From Microbacterium oleivorans NBRC 103075 (lineage in GTDB: Bacteria > Actinomycetota > Actinomycetes > Actinomycetales > Microbacteriaceae): a stretch of DNA of 64,000 nt. Positions 26,910 to 35,240 of this stretch are shown one piece after another. The translations under genes were made by a program, and so were the position numbers. Within the stretch, counting starts at the first letter, position 1. The number at the start of each line of letters is the position of its first letter. The DNA lies in contig NZ_BCRG01000014.1 of assembly GCF_001552475.1 (NCBI RefSeq), forward strand, positions 43,590 through 107,589, read 5' to 3'. The notes beneath the pieces are model-generated. The model saw only the letters and a program-made list of their open reading frames with translations. It ran no database searches and had not been told where the DNA came from.

Positions 26910-28967
26910 TCAGGCGGCGAGACCGCGCCGCTCGAGGAGCGGCTCGATGCGTGCATCGCGGCCACGGAAGTCGCGGTAGGCCTCGAGCGGGTCCTTCGAC
27001 CCGCCGACGCCCAGAAGGCGCTGCCGGAATCGATCGCCGTTCTCGCGGGTCAGGCCGCCGTTCTCGCGGAACCATTCCACGGTGTCGGCGTCGAGGACCT
27101 CGCTCCAGATGTAGGAGTAATACCCGGCGCTGTACCCGCCCGAGAAGATGTGGGCGAAGTACGTCGATGAGTAGCGCGTGGGCACCGCGGGGTTGTCGAG
27201 GCCGATGTCGGAGAGCGCGGTCGCCTCGAAGGCGTCGACATCGATCCCGCCGGCCGTGTCCTCCGAGTCGAGGCTGTGCCACGCCTGGTCGATCCAGGAT
27301 GCGGCGAGGTATTCGCTGGTGGCGAAGCCTTGGTTGAAGGCCTCCGAGTCGCGGAGCTTCTCGACCACCTCGGCGGGGAGCGGCTCGTCGGTGTCGACGT
27401 GGCGTGCGTAGGCTGCGAGCACCTCAGGCCAGAAGATCCACATCTCGTTGACCTGGCTCGGGAACTCCACGAAGTCGCGGAACACCGAGGTCCCGGCGAA
27501 GTGAGGATAGGTGACTGTTGCGAACAGCCCGTGCAGCGCGTGGCCGAACTCGTGGAAGAGCGTCGTGACCTCGTCCAGGGTCAGGAGCGTCGGGCTGCCG
27601 GGGGCGGGCTGCGGCACGTTCAGGTTGTTGACGACGATCGGCGCTGTGCCGCGGAGGGCGGACTGCGACACGATCGAGTTCATCCACGCACCGCCACGCT
27701 TGGAGTCGCGGGTGTACAGGTCGAGGATGTAGAGCCCGAGGTGCGAGCCGTCCTCGTTGCGGACCTCGAAGACCCGAGCGCCCGGGTGGTAGGCGGGAAG
27801 GTCGGCCCGCTCGGTGAACGTGATGCCGTAGAGATCGGTCGCGGCGCGAAAGACCCCGTCGACGAGGACCCGTTCGGCCTCGAACCACGGCCGGAGGGCG
27901 GTGCGGTCGAGGTCGTACCGCGCGGCGCGCACACGCTCCGTGTAGAACGCCCAGTCGTGCGCGGCGAGACGGAAACCCTCACCATCGCTGTCGATGATCT
28001 CCTGGAGTGCGGCCTGTTCCTGGCGCGCGTTCTCCGCGGCGGGCACGGCGAGACGTCGGAGGAGGGCGTGCACGGCTTCGGGGGAGCCGGCGGTTTCATC
28101 GGCCGTCACGTACGCCGAGTGGGAGTCGTACCCGAGAACTCGTGCCCGCTCCGACCGGAGCCGGACGATCTCGGTGAGGACCTCACGGTTGTCGTTCTCA
28201 TTGCCTCGCCGCCCCCGTGAACGGGATGCCGCCATGAGGCGCTCGCGGCTCGTCCGAGAGGTGAGCGATGAGAGGTACGGGTGTCCGGTGAAGAGCGTCA
28301 GCGTGACGACGTACTTGCCGTCGAGGCCTCGGTCCGACGCATTGCGCGCCGCGGCGGACAGCTCGCCGTCGGTGAGCCCGTCCAGCTCGGCGGCGTCGTC
28401 GAAGACGACGGCGAGGTCGTTCGTGTCGGCGAGCAGATTCTTCTCGAACGTCGTCGTGAGCGTCGAGAGCTGCTGGTTCAGTTCCGTGAGGACGGTTTTG
28501 TCCGAGTCGTCGAGCCCGGCGCCGGCGTTCGTCATCTCGCGGTGGGTGCGCTCGACGAGGTAGCGGTCCTCGCCCTCGAGGCCGAGTTCTTCTCGACGGG
28601 CGAAGACGTCTGCGACGCGGGCGTATAGGCGGGAGTCGAGCGTCACCGCGTCGTGGTGCGCGGCCATGAGGGGTGCGAGTTGCTCGTCGATCTCTTGGAT
28701 GGCTGCGGTCGCGTCGGCGGAGCTCACCGTGTAGAAGGTCCGCGCGACGCGACCGAGGGTCTCGCCGGCGCGTTCGAGGGCGACGAGCGTGTTCTCGAAG
28801 GTCGCGGCGTCGGTTGCGGTCGCGATCTCCTCGATCTCCGCCCGGTGCTCGGCGAACGCCTGCTCGAACGCCGGCAGGTAGTGCTCGGGCCGGATGTTCG
28901 GGTAGTCGGGGAGATCGAACGCGAGGGGCGAGGGGGAGAGGAGCGGGTTCAGAGCGGCATCCGTCAT
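26910..28967 (-). CDS. M3-family zinc metallopeptidase (oligopeptidase/dipeptidyl carboxypeptidase)
   Basis: A 685-aa peptidase. The zinc motif HEFGH is at 472-476 and a downstream Glu in FVEFPSQVNE supplies the third ligand. The N-terminal ~250 residues form the helical lid that limits substrates to short peptides. Length and the DLPDYPNIRPEHY start fit Dcp/OpdA-type oligopeptidases. No signal peptide, so cytoplasmic; it likely finishes degradation of peptides released by proteases. A TACGCT -10 ends exactly 7 nt before ATG 28967. The frame runs open far upstream, but only this start fits both promoter and family. Confidence 0.93.
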   Translation of the reverse strand: MTDAALNPLLSPSPLAFDLPDYPNIRPEHYLPAFEQAFAEHRAEIEEIATATDAATFENTLVALERAGETLGRVARTFYTVSSADATAAIQEIDEQLAPLMAAHHDAVTLDSRLYARVADVFARREELGLEGEDRYLVERTHREMTNAGAGLDDSDKTVLTELNQQLSTLTTTFEKNLLADTNDLAVVFDDAAELDGLTDGELSAAARNASDRGLDGKYVVTLTLFTGHPYLSSLTSRTSRERLMAASRSRGRRGNENDNREVLTEIVRLRSERARVLGYDSHSAYVTADETAGSPEAVHALLRRLAVPAAENARQEQAALQEIIDSDGEGFRLAAHDWAFYTERVRAARYDLDRTALRPWFEAERVLVDGVFRAATDLYGITFTERADLPAYHPGARVFEVRNEDGSHLGLYILDLYTRDSKRGGAWMNSIVSQSALRGTAPIVVNNLNVPQPAPGSPTLLTLDEVTTLFHEFGHALHGLFATVTYPHFAGTSVFRDFVEFPSQVNEMWIFWPEVLAAYARHVDTDEPLPAEVVEKLRDSEAFNQGFATSEYLAASWIDQAWHSLDSEDTAGGIDVDAFEATALSDIGLDNPAVPTRYSSTYFAHIFSGGYSAGYYSYIWSEVLDADTVEWFRENGGLTRENGDRFRQRLLGVGGSKDPLEAYRDFRGRDARIEPLLERRGLAA

Positions 28968-28973
28968 CGTCCC

Positions 28974-28979
28974 AGCGTA
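28974..28979 (-). promoter_or_regulatory. -10 element of the M3 peptidase gene (leaderless)
   Basis: TACGCT on the minus strand with six bases before ATG 28967. Confidence 0.55.
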
Positions 28980-29013
28980 CGACGCCGCTGCGCCGCTCAG
29001 CGCGACCGTTCGG

Positions 29014-29058
29014 GTGCAAAGAAAAACTTGCAAAGAAGTGCTTGCAAAGATATCTTTG
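29014..29058 (+). promoter_or_regulatory. Promoter with triple 14-nt repeat and palindrome (operator candidate)
   Basis: Three direct copies of (T)TGCAAAGA start at an exact 14-nt period (TGC at 29015, 29029, 29043). The last extends into the perfect palindrome CAAAGATATCTTTG (29045-29058). A -35-like TTGCAA (29028-29033), a 17-nt spacer and a -10 TATCTT (29051-29056) are embedded in these elements, so bound protein would block RNA polymerase. The downstream ArsR-like product is the likely binder. Confidence 0.6.
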
Positions 29059-29063
29059 GAGAT

Positions 29064-29666
29064 ATGACTGAGGCACCGACACGGCGGGACGACCGCAAGT
29101 TGGATGCCGGTGCGCTCCGCGCGCTGGCACATCCGCTGCGCGTGCAGCTCTTCGACATCCTGTCCCAGTACGGGCCGCAGACGGCCAGTTCGCTCGCGGA
29201 GCGCACAGGGGAGTCCTCCGGTGCGACGAGCTATCACCTGCGCGCGCTCGCGAAGCAGGAGCTCATCCGTGAGATCCCGGACCGGGGGTCCGCCCGGGAA
29301 CGGTGGTGGGAGCGCGCCGACAAGGCCGTCTCCTTCGACAGCCCCGAGGCCCTGGCGACGCCATCGGGCAAAGCCGCGACTCAGATGATCATGAATGAGT
29401 TCCTGGGGAGACGGCAGCAGCAGCTCATGCGTCACGTGAGCGAGCAGATCGCTGCGGGCGACCACGCCGACGACGGCACCTCGTCCATCACGACCGCCCA
29501 CATCCACCTCACGCCCGAGCAGGCCAGGGACATGATCCGACGCCTGTCCGCCGTCGTCGACGAGGTCGTCGCCGGCGCACGCGGTCACGAGCAGGAACCC
29601 GATCGATCGCCGTTCACCGTGCGCGTGGACGTGTTCGCACTGCCCGAGGACGGAGACGGACGATGA
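29064..29666 (+). CDS. ArsR-like winged-helix transcriptional regulator
   Basis: A 200-aa regulator. A winged helix-turn-helix occupies about 15-95 (ALRALAHPLRVQLFDIL, then ATSYHLRALAKQELI as the recognition region). A helical ~90-residue C-terminal part is probably for dimerisation or ligand binding. No cysteine metal-binding motif is present, so it is unlikely to sense arsenic-type metals. The ATG at 29064 sits 8 nt after the -10, almost leaderless. The operator repeats imply autoregulation. It is translationally coupled to the 71-aa gene that follows; no efflux or transporter gene adjoins. Confidence 0.88.
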   Translation: MTEAPTRRDDRKLDAGALRALAHPLRVQLFDILSQYGPQTASSLAERTGESSGATSYHLRALAKQELIREIPDRGSARERWWERADKAVSFDSPEALATPSGKAATQMIMNEFLGRRQQQLMRHVSEQIAAGDHADDGTSSITTAHIHLTPEQARDMIRRLSAVVDEVVAGARGHEQEPDRSPFTVRVDVFALPEDGDGR

Positions 29667-29878
29667 CCACCATCACGATCCCGACGCTGGATGTCAGCGC
29701 ACGGCCCACACGGCTCGAGGCCGCACTGTGGCGTGCAGCGGCATCCGTCCAACACGCCGTCGCCGCCAGGATGCTGCGCCGCGTCGACCAATCGACCGCA
29801 CGATCAGCCGCGACCGAGTACGCCAAGCAGACCCGCGCGCACGTGCTCACGCACGTCGCTCGTCACCCCCGGGCCTGA
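29663..29878 (+). CDS. Small hypothetical protein coupled to the ArsR-like regulator
   Basis: 71 aa, starting in an ATGA overlap with the regulator's stop. The product is Ala/Arg-rich and predicted helical (LEAALWRAAASVQHAVAARM), with no cysteine and no clear transmembrane segment. The overlap and unbroken high-GC coding pattern support translation. I do not recognise the family. Possible roles are a partner of the regulator or a membrane-associated amphipathic peptide. Confidence 0.6.
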   Translation: MTTITIPTLDVSARPTRLEAALWRAAASVQHAVAARMLRRVDQSTARSAATEYAKQTRAHVLTHVARHPRA

Positions 29879-29885
29879 GCCTGAG

Positions 29886-30134
29886 TCAGGACATGCCGTC
29901 GTCGTCCAGATGGCCGACGACGACCTCGCCCTCACGGTCGACTCGGACGACGACGCCGGTGTCGAGCTCGGCGACGGGGCGTCCTTCGAGCCAGGTCAGC
30001 GTCCACCGCGGGCGGGGCTGACCGAGAGGGTCCTGATCGACGGATGCGTCGACCGCCGCGATCTGTTCGCGGAGGATCTCAGGCACGGCAGCCGGCGGCT
30101 GGTCACCGCTGGTCCATCGCGTTCCGAGCTGCAT
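29886..30134 (-). CDS. Hypothetical protein downstream of valS
   Basis: 82 aa. The ATG at 30134 lies one base after the valS stop, with an AGGAGG ribosome site inside the end of valS, so it is translated from the valS transcript. The sequence (WTLTWLEGRPVAELDTGVVVRVDREGEVVVGHLDDDG) looks like a small beta-rich domain and is acidic at the C terminus. I do not recognise it. Co-expression with valS is the only functional hint. Confidence 0.7.
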   Translation of the reverse strand: MQLGTRWTSGDQPPAAVPEILREQIAAVDASVDQDPLGQPRPRWTLTWLEGRPVAELDTGVVVRVDREGEVVVGHLDDDGMS

Positions 30135-30135
30135 G

Positions 30136-32712
30136 TCACGCCTCCTGCGGGGTGAGGACGATGTCGCTGACGGACACGGCGTCGCCGGCCGCGTACGACA
30201 CCTGCGCGATGCGTCCCACGGCTGCGAGGTCGCCCTCTGCGGAGCGGATGGCCTCGAGGGCCGCATCCGGACCGGCGATGGTCAGCGAGTCGACGGGGGT
30301 CTTCTGCGAGGCCTTCGCTTCGGTCTTCGCGCGGCGCACCGAGATGAGCGCCTCGCCGACCGTGCGGAGCACTGCGGGGTCGCCCTCGATGCCCACGGGC
30401 TCAGGCCACTCAGCGGTGTGCACCGAGCCCTCTTCGAACCACGACCACGCTTCTTCTGCCGCGAACGACAGGACGGGAGCCAGCAGCCGCAGCAGGGTCG
30501 ACAGCGCCATCCGGAGGGCGAGAGCAGCCGACGCCTGGCCGGCATCCGACTGGTTGTAGGCGCGCTCCTTCACGAGTTCTAGGTAGTCGTCGCAGAACGT
30601 CCAGAAGAACGACTCGGTGATCTCCAGGGCGCGAGCGTGATCGAACGCGTCGAATGCCTTCGTGGCGTCGCGGACCACCTGGTCGAGCGTCGCCAGCATC
30701 GATGCGTCGAGCGCGTGCGTGATGCGGGCGTCTTCGGGAACGGGGAAGGACAGCACGAACTTCGCCGCATTGAGGACCTTGATCGCCAGGCGGCGACCGA
30801 TCTTCACCTGCGTCGGGTTCTGCGGGTCGAAGGCGGCGTCGGCGCCGAGGCGGCTTGAGGCGGCCCAGTACCGCACCGCGTCCGTCCCGTGGGTGTCGAG
30901 GATGTCTGCGGGCGTCACGACGTTGCCCTTCGACTTCGACATCTTCTTGCGGTCGGGGTCGACGATGAAGCCGGAGATGGCGGCATCCGTCCACGGAGCA
31001 CGGTCGTCTTCGAGCACCGAACGCACCATGGTCGAGAACAGCCACGTGCGGATGATGTCCTGACCCTGCGGGCGGACATCGAACGGGGCCACGAGGTTCC
31101 AGAGCTCCTCGTCGCGCTCCCAGCCGCCGGCGAGCTGCGGGGTCAGGGAGGACGTCGCCCAGGTGTCGAAGATGTCTCGCTCGGCGTCGAAGCCGCCCGG
31201 CACGCCGCGCTGGTCCTCCGTGTAGCCGTCGGGGACGTCGGTGGTCGGGTCGACGGGAAGGCGGGACGCATCGGGGGTGAGGACGCGGTCGTAGTCGCGG
31301 TCGCCGTTCTCATCGAGGCCGTACCAGATCGGGATCGGCACGCCGAAGAAGCGCTGACGAGACACGAGCCAGTCACCCGTCAGGCCGTTGGTCCAGTTCT
31401 CGTATCGCACGCGCATGAAATCGGGGTGCCAGCCCATGCTGCGCCCCATCTCGATGAGCTTCTCGCGCAGCTGAGCGTCACGGGCGCCGTTGCGGAGGTA
31501 CCACTGGCGGGTCGAGACGATCTCGAGCGGCCGGTCGCCCTTCTCATAGAACTTCACCGGGTGGGTGAAGGGCTTGGACACCTCGAGCAGCTCGCCGGAC
31601 TCCTCGAGGAGCTCGACGACACGCTTCTTGGCGCTGAAGACGGTCTTGCCGGCGAGTTCCGCATAGGCCGCCTTCGCGGCATCCGTCACCAGTGCGTCGG
31701 GGGCCTCGTCGATGATGCGACCGTCGCGGCCGAGGATCGTGCGGTTCGGCAGATCGAGCTCGCGCCACCAGATGATGTCGGTCACGTCGCCGAAGGTACA
31801 GATCATGGCGATGCCCGTGCCCTTGTCCTTCACCGCGAGCGGGTGGGCGAGGACGGGCACCTCGACGTCGAACAGAGGGGTGCGCACGGTCGAGCCGAAG
31901 TATGGCTGGTACCGCTCGTCGTCGGGGTTCGCGACGAGGGCCACGCACGCCGCCAGCAGCTCGGGGCGGGTCGTCTCGATGTGGATGTCGCCGGAGCCGT
32001 CGCTCTTGTGGAAGGCGACGCGGTGGTAGGACGCCTGCTGCTCGCGGTCCTCGAGTTCGGCCTGCGCGATCGCGGAGCGGAAGTCGATGTCCCAGAGCGT
32101 CGGCGCCATGGCCTGGTACGCCTCGCCACGGTCAAGGTTGCGGAGGAAGGCGAGCTGGCTCGTGCGGATCGTGTCGTCGGAGATGGTCCGATAGGTCTGC
32201 GTCCAGTCGACCGAGAGGCCGAGCTTGCGGAACAAGTCCTCGAACTGCTTCTCGTCCTCGAGGGTCAGCTCCTCGCAGAGCTCGATGAAGTTGCGACGGC
32301 TGATCGGGACCTGGTCGGCCGGCTTCAGGCTCTTCGCGTCACCGCGGAACGGCGGGGTGAACTCGGCGTCGTAGGGAAGCGAGGTGTCGCACCGCACGCC
32401 GTAGTAGTTCTGCACGCGACGTTCGGTCGGCAGACCGTTGTCGTCCCAGCCCATCGGGTAGAACACGGTCTTGCCGCGCATGCGCTCGTAGCGCACCTTC
32501 ACGTCGGTGTGCGTGTAGCTGAACACGTGCCCGATGTGGAGCGATCCGGATGCCGTCGGGGGAGGCGTGTCGATCGAGAAGACGCCCGCGCGGCCCTTGG
32601 CCTTGGCCGCGTCACGGTCGAACAGGTACGTGCCGGCGTCAGACCACGCGGCATCCCACTTCTGCTCGAGGCCTTCCAGGGCGGGCTTGTCGGGAATGTG
32701 CGCGTTCGTCAT
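30136..32712 (-). CDS. valS: Valyl-tRNA synthetase
   Basis: An 858-aa class I synthetase. HIGH is at 59-62 (SGSLHIGHVF), the KMSKSKGN loop lies near residue 570, and between them is the CP1 editing domain that hydrolyses mischarged Thr-tRNA(Val). The segment GWDDNGLPTERRVQNYYGV marks the archaeal-like ValS lineage rather than the E. coli type. The ~57-nt leader after TAGACT (32776-32781, minus) carries GAGGAG but no T-box. It is co-translated with a small downstream gene. Confidence 0.96.
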   Translation of the reverse strand: MTNAHIPDKPALEGLEQKWDAAWSDAGTYLFDRDAAKAKGRAGVFSIDTPPPTASGSLHIGHVFSYTHTDVKVRYERMRGKTVFYPMGWDDNGLPTERRVQNYYGVRCDTSLPYDAEFTPPFRGDAKSLKPADQVPISRRNFIELCEELTLEDEKQFEDLFRKLGLSVDWTQTYRTISDDTIRTSQLAFLRNLDRGEAYQAMAPTLWDIDFRSAIAQAELEDREQQASYHRVAFHKSDGSGDIHIETTRPELLAACVALVANPDDERYQPYFGSTVRTPLFDVEVPVLAHPLAVKDKGTGIAMICTFGDVTDIIWWRELDLPNRTILGRDGRIIDEAPDALVTDAAKAAYAELAGKTVFSAKKRVVELLEESGELLEVSKPFTHPVKFYEKGDRPLEIVSTRQWYLRNGARDAQLREKLIEMGRSMGWHPDFMRVRYENWTNGLTGDWLVSRQRFFGVPIPIWYGLDENGDRDYDRVLTPDASRLPVDPTTDVPDGYTEDQRGVPGGFDAERDIFDTWATSSLTPQLAGGWERDEELWNLVAPFDVRPQGQDIIRTWLFSTMVRSVLEDDRAPWTDAAISGFIVDPDRKKMSKSKGNVVTPADILDTHGTDAVRYWAASSRLGADAAFDPQNPTQVKIGRRLAIKVLNAAKFVLSFPVPEDARITHALDASMLATLDQVVRDATKAFDAFDHARALEITESFFWTFCDDYLELVKERAYNQSDAGQASAALALRMALSTLLRLLAPVLSFAAEEAWSWFEEGSVHTAEWPEPVGIEGDPAVLRTVGEALISVRRAKTEAKASQKTPVDSLTIAGPDAALEAIRSAEGDLAAVGRIAQVSYAAGDAVSVSDIVLTPQEA

Positions 32713-32775
32713 GGTGATGCTCCTCGAGCGATATGTGCGGCACTGTGTGAGCGTGCCTGAGTGTGGGTGGCAGAC

Positions 32776-32781
32776 AGTCTA
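32776..32781 (-). promoter_or_regulatory. -10 element of valS
   Basis: TAGACT on the minus strand. Predicted start near 32769; GAGGAG lies 8 nt before ATG 32712. The rest of 32782-32906 holds only weak hairpins after metQ. Confidence 0.5.
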
Positions 32782-32906
32782 CCGCCGGGGCGCTCGCGGG
32801 ACCGAGGTGCGACGCGGCTTCGCAAAGAGATGCGGTTTGCCGAGGAGCGGATGCCGGGATCCGGCCCTCGGGACGCGTCATCTCCTCGCGAAGCGACCCG
32901 CAAGGC

Positions 32907-33716
32907 TCAGAAGGCGGTCTCGATGGTCTTGTTGCCGTCGATGATCTTCCGGACCGGTTCGCTCGTGAACGCATCGACCAGGGCCTTGGTCGACGCGGCA
33001 TCCTTCTCCTCGCCGGGGACGACGAGCTGCAGCGCGAAGCGGTCGTCGAGTTCGGTGAGGAGGCCGTCGTCCTGCGGGGTGAGGCCGAGAGCGGCGATGT
33101 GCGACGGCCACTGGAACACGAGGTCGGCCTCGTCGTAGGCGGTGTTGAGCTGGTTGATCTGCAGTTCGAGGAACTGCAGGTCCTTCGGGTTCTCGGCGAT
33201 GTCGTCGACGGTCGCGGCGTAGGGGTCTACGCCCTCGGCGAGGGTGATGATCTTCGCGTCGGCGAGCATCTTCAGCGCTCGGCCGGTGTTGGACGCATCG
33301 TTGGGGATCGCGACGGTCGCGCCTTTCGGGAGATCGGCGATGTCGTCGAGGGTCTTCGAGTAGAACGCGATCGTGAAGTTGTAGATCGGCTGCACGGCGG
33401 TGAGGTCCGCATCGTTGGCGGCGTTGAACTCCTCCATGTAGGGCTTGTGCTGCGAGAAGTTCGCGTCGATGTCGCCCGCGGCGAGCATCTTGTTGATCGT
33501 GACGTAGTCGGCGACCTCGACGAGGTCGATCTTGTAGCCGTCTTCGATCTCGTCGGCGGCGGCCTCGACGATGTCGGTCATGGGCGAGGTGACGGCGCCG
33601 ACGCGGAGGGTCTGGACGTCGCCGGTGCCGGGCGCGGCAGGGGAGGCGCAGCCTGCGAGGAGGGCGACGGCGGCAGCGGTGAGTGCGGCGGCGAGGGTGA
33701 TGCGGCGCGGGGACAT
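32907..33716 (-). CDS. metQ: Methionine ABC transporter substrate-binding lipoprotein MetQ
   Basis: A 269-aa NlpA/MetQ-family lipoprotein. The signal peptide ends in lipobox LAGC with Cys23 lipidated. The mature domain starts LRVGAVTSPMTDIVEAAA and contains the family motifs ADYVTINKMLAAGDIDANFSQ and VAIPNDASNTGRAL. It captures D/L-methionine or methionine-containing ligands outside the membrane and delivers them to MetI. It is the third gene of a metN-metI-metQ run. Confidence 0.92.
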   Translation of the reverse strand: MSPRRITLAAALTAAAVALLAGCASPAAPGTGDVQTLRVGAVTSPMTDIVEAAADEIEDGYKIDLVEVADYVTINKMLAAGDIDANFSQHKPYMEEFNAANDADLTAVQPIYNFTIAFYSKTLDDIADLPKGATVAIPNDASNTGRALKMLADAKIITLAEGVDPYAATVDDIAENPKDLQFLELQINQLNTAYDEADLVFQWPSHIAALGLTPQDDGLLTELDDRFALQLVVPGEEKDAASTKALVDAFTSEPVRKIIDGNKTIETAF

Positions 33717-33759
33717 GGTGCTCCTTGTGGGATGGGGTGGATGCCGGCGATGGCCGGGC

Positions 33760-34452
33760 TCAACGGTGGTCGAGACGGACCGAGATCCGTTGGCCGACCG
33801 CCTGGACGACGAGGACGATGATCAGGATGACGAGGATCGTGAAGTACATGAGCACGTCGTCGTACTCCTGATAGCCGTAGCGCAGCGCGAAGTCGCCGAT
33901 ACCGCCGCCGCCGACGACGCCGAGCACGGTCGAATACGACAGCAGGCTGATGCTCGCCGAGGTGAGCGCGTAGACGAGACCGGGGAGGGCCTCCGGCAGA
34001 AGGAACCGCCAGACGGTCTGGGGGACCGTCGCCCCGAGGGTCTGGGCGACCCGCGGGATGCCGGGACTCACTTCGCGGAGGATCTGCTCGACGAGCCGGG
34101 CGTACACGGCCACGGCGACGACGCAGAGGGAGAAGGTCGCCGCGGGTGTGCCGAACGTGGTGCCGTAGACGGCCCGGGTCACCGGGACGAGGAAGACGAC
34201 CAGCAGCAGGAACGGGAACGAGCGGATGACGTTGATGAGGAAGTTCACGATCGACCACACGATGCGCTGGGGGACGATCCCGCCGGGGCGGGTCAGATAG
34301 ACCGCCGCTCCGAGGGGCAAGCCGATCACCACGGCCGCGGCGAGGGAGACGCCGAGCATGTAGGCGGTCTCGCCGAGAGCTTCGATCAGGTCGTCGCCGC
34401 GCGCCACGAGCGATGCTCCGAGCGACGCGAGGATGTCATCCTGCCCCGTCAT
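33760..34452 (-). CDS. metI: Methionine ABC transporter permease MetI
   Basis: A 230-aa permease with five predicted transmembrane helices and the cytoplasmic EAA-type coupling helix (VSPGIPRVAQTLGATVPQTV) that contacts MetN. The start overlaps the metN stop by 4 nt. A 43-nt gap containing a ribosome site leads to metQ. Gene order N-I-Q is the canonical methionine-importer order. Confidence 0.93.
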   Translation of the reverse strand: MTGQDDILASLGASLVARGDDLIEALGETAYMLGVSLAAAVVIGLPLGAAVYLTRPGGIVPQRIVWSIVNFLINVIRSFPFLLLVVFLVPVTRAVYGTTFGTPAATFSLCVVAVAVYARLVEQILREVSPGIPRVAQTLGATVPQTVWRFLLPEALPGLVYALTSASISLLSYSTVLGVVGGGGIGDFALRYGYQEYDDVLMYFTILVILIIVLVVQAVGQRISVRLDHR

Positions 34453-35192
34453 GCGCCGAGCTCCCGTCGGGCGCGGTCGAGGTACGACTCCCGCTCGCGG
34501 CGTGCCGCGGGGGCGATGGCGAGAACGTCGACGAGCCTGCCGTCGTCGAACAGAGCGACCCGGTCGCAGACGTCGCGCACGACGTCGAGGTCGTGGGTGA
34601 CGATGACGACCGTCGTTCCGAAGCGATCGCGGGCGTCGCGCAGGAGGTCGAGAACCTCACCGGCGGTCGCCGCGTCGAGCGCTGAGGTCGGCTCATCGCA
34701 CAGCAGCAGGCGCGGGCGCGTCACGAGGGCTCGGGCGATCCCGACGCGCTGGCGCTGACCACCGCTGAGCTGGGCGGGATAGGCATCCGCTCGCTGGTCG
34801 AGCCCGACGAAGCGCAGCACGTCGTCGACAGCCTCGGCGGATCGCTCGCGCCGGGGGCGGAGGTCGAGGGGGACTTCGACGTTCTGCCGCACCGTCCGGT
34901 TCGAGAGGAGATGCACGCCTTGGAAGACGACGCCGATGTCTCGCCGCAGCCGCCGCAGGCCCGCTCGGTCGAGCCGTCCGACGTCCTGGCCGAGGACGCT
35001 GACCGTGCCGGAGGTGGCGGACACCTCACCCGTCAACACCGAGAGGAGAGTGCTCTTGCCCGCACCGCTTTCGCCGATGACGCCGAGGATCTCGCCACCG
35101 GCGACGGTCAGGTCGACGCCGGCCATGCCCTGAACGCCGCCCGGGTACGCCACGCCCGCGCGAGCGAGCGCGACCGGTGAAGTAGGCAGCAC
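34449..35192 (-). CDS. metN: Methionine ABC transporter ATP-binding protein MetN, short form
   Basis: A 247-aa ABC ATPase. Walker A GESGAGKST is at about 38-46, followed by LSGGQRQRVGIARAL and LLLCDEPTSALD. It lacks the ~100-residue C-terminal NIL domain of E. coli MetN (343 aa), which there mediates transinhibition by methionine. Import here may therefore escape that feedback. The start is GTG 35192 after GAGG. The promoter overlaps head-to-head with that of the Ohr-like gene. Confidence 0.9.
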   Translation of the reverse strand: MLPTSPVALARAGVAYPGGVQGMAGVDLTVAGGEILGVIGESGAGKSTLLSVLTGEVSATSGTVSVLGQDVGRLDRAGLRRLRRDIGVVFQGVHLLSNRTVRQNVEVPLDLRPRRERSAEAVDDVLRFVGLDQRADAYPAQLSGGQRQRVGIARALVTRPRLLLCDEPTSALDAATAGEVLDLLRDARDRFGTTVVIVTHDLDVVRDVCDRVALFDDGRLVDVLAIAPAARRERESYLDRARRELGA

Positions 35193-35211
35193 GACAGGAC
35201 CTCAAGACGTT

Positions 35212-35234
35212 GTTGGATGCCGTCCAACTATAGT
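35212..35234. promoter_or_regulatory. Shared divergent promoter/operator between metN and the Ohr-like gene
   Basis: The 8-nt palindrome ACTATAGT (35227-35234) supplies a TATAGT -10 on both strands: plus-strand start at 35241 (leaderless), minus-strand start near 35220. Adjacent is the inverted repeat GTTGGA-N5-TCCAAC (35212-35228), which lies in the plus spacer and over the minus start site. A repressor bound there could silence both genes. Confidence 0.55.
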
Positions 35235-35240
35235 TCTGCC

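Noticed and set aside
32713..32906. A valine T-box or other riboswitch upstream of valS
   Set aside because: No GGTGG-type T-box sequence or specifier stem; the predicted leader is only ~57 nt.
35193..35240. A SAM riboswitch upstream of metN
   Set aside because: The 48-nt divergent gap is too small and contains overlapping promoters instead.
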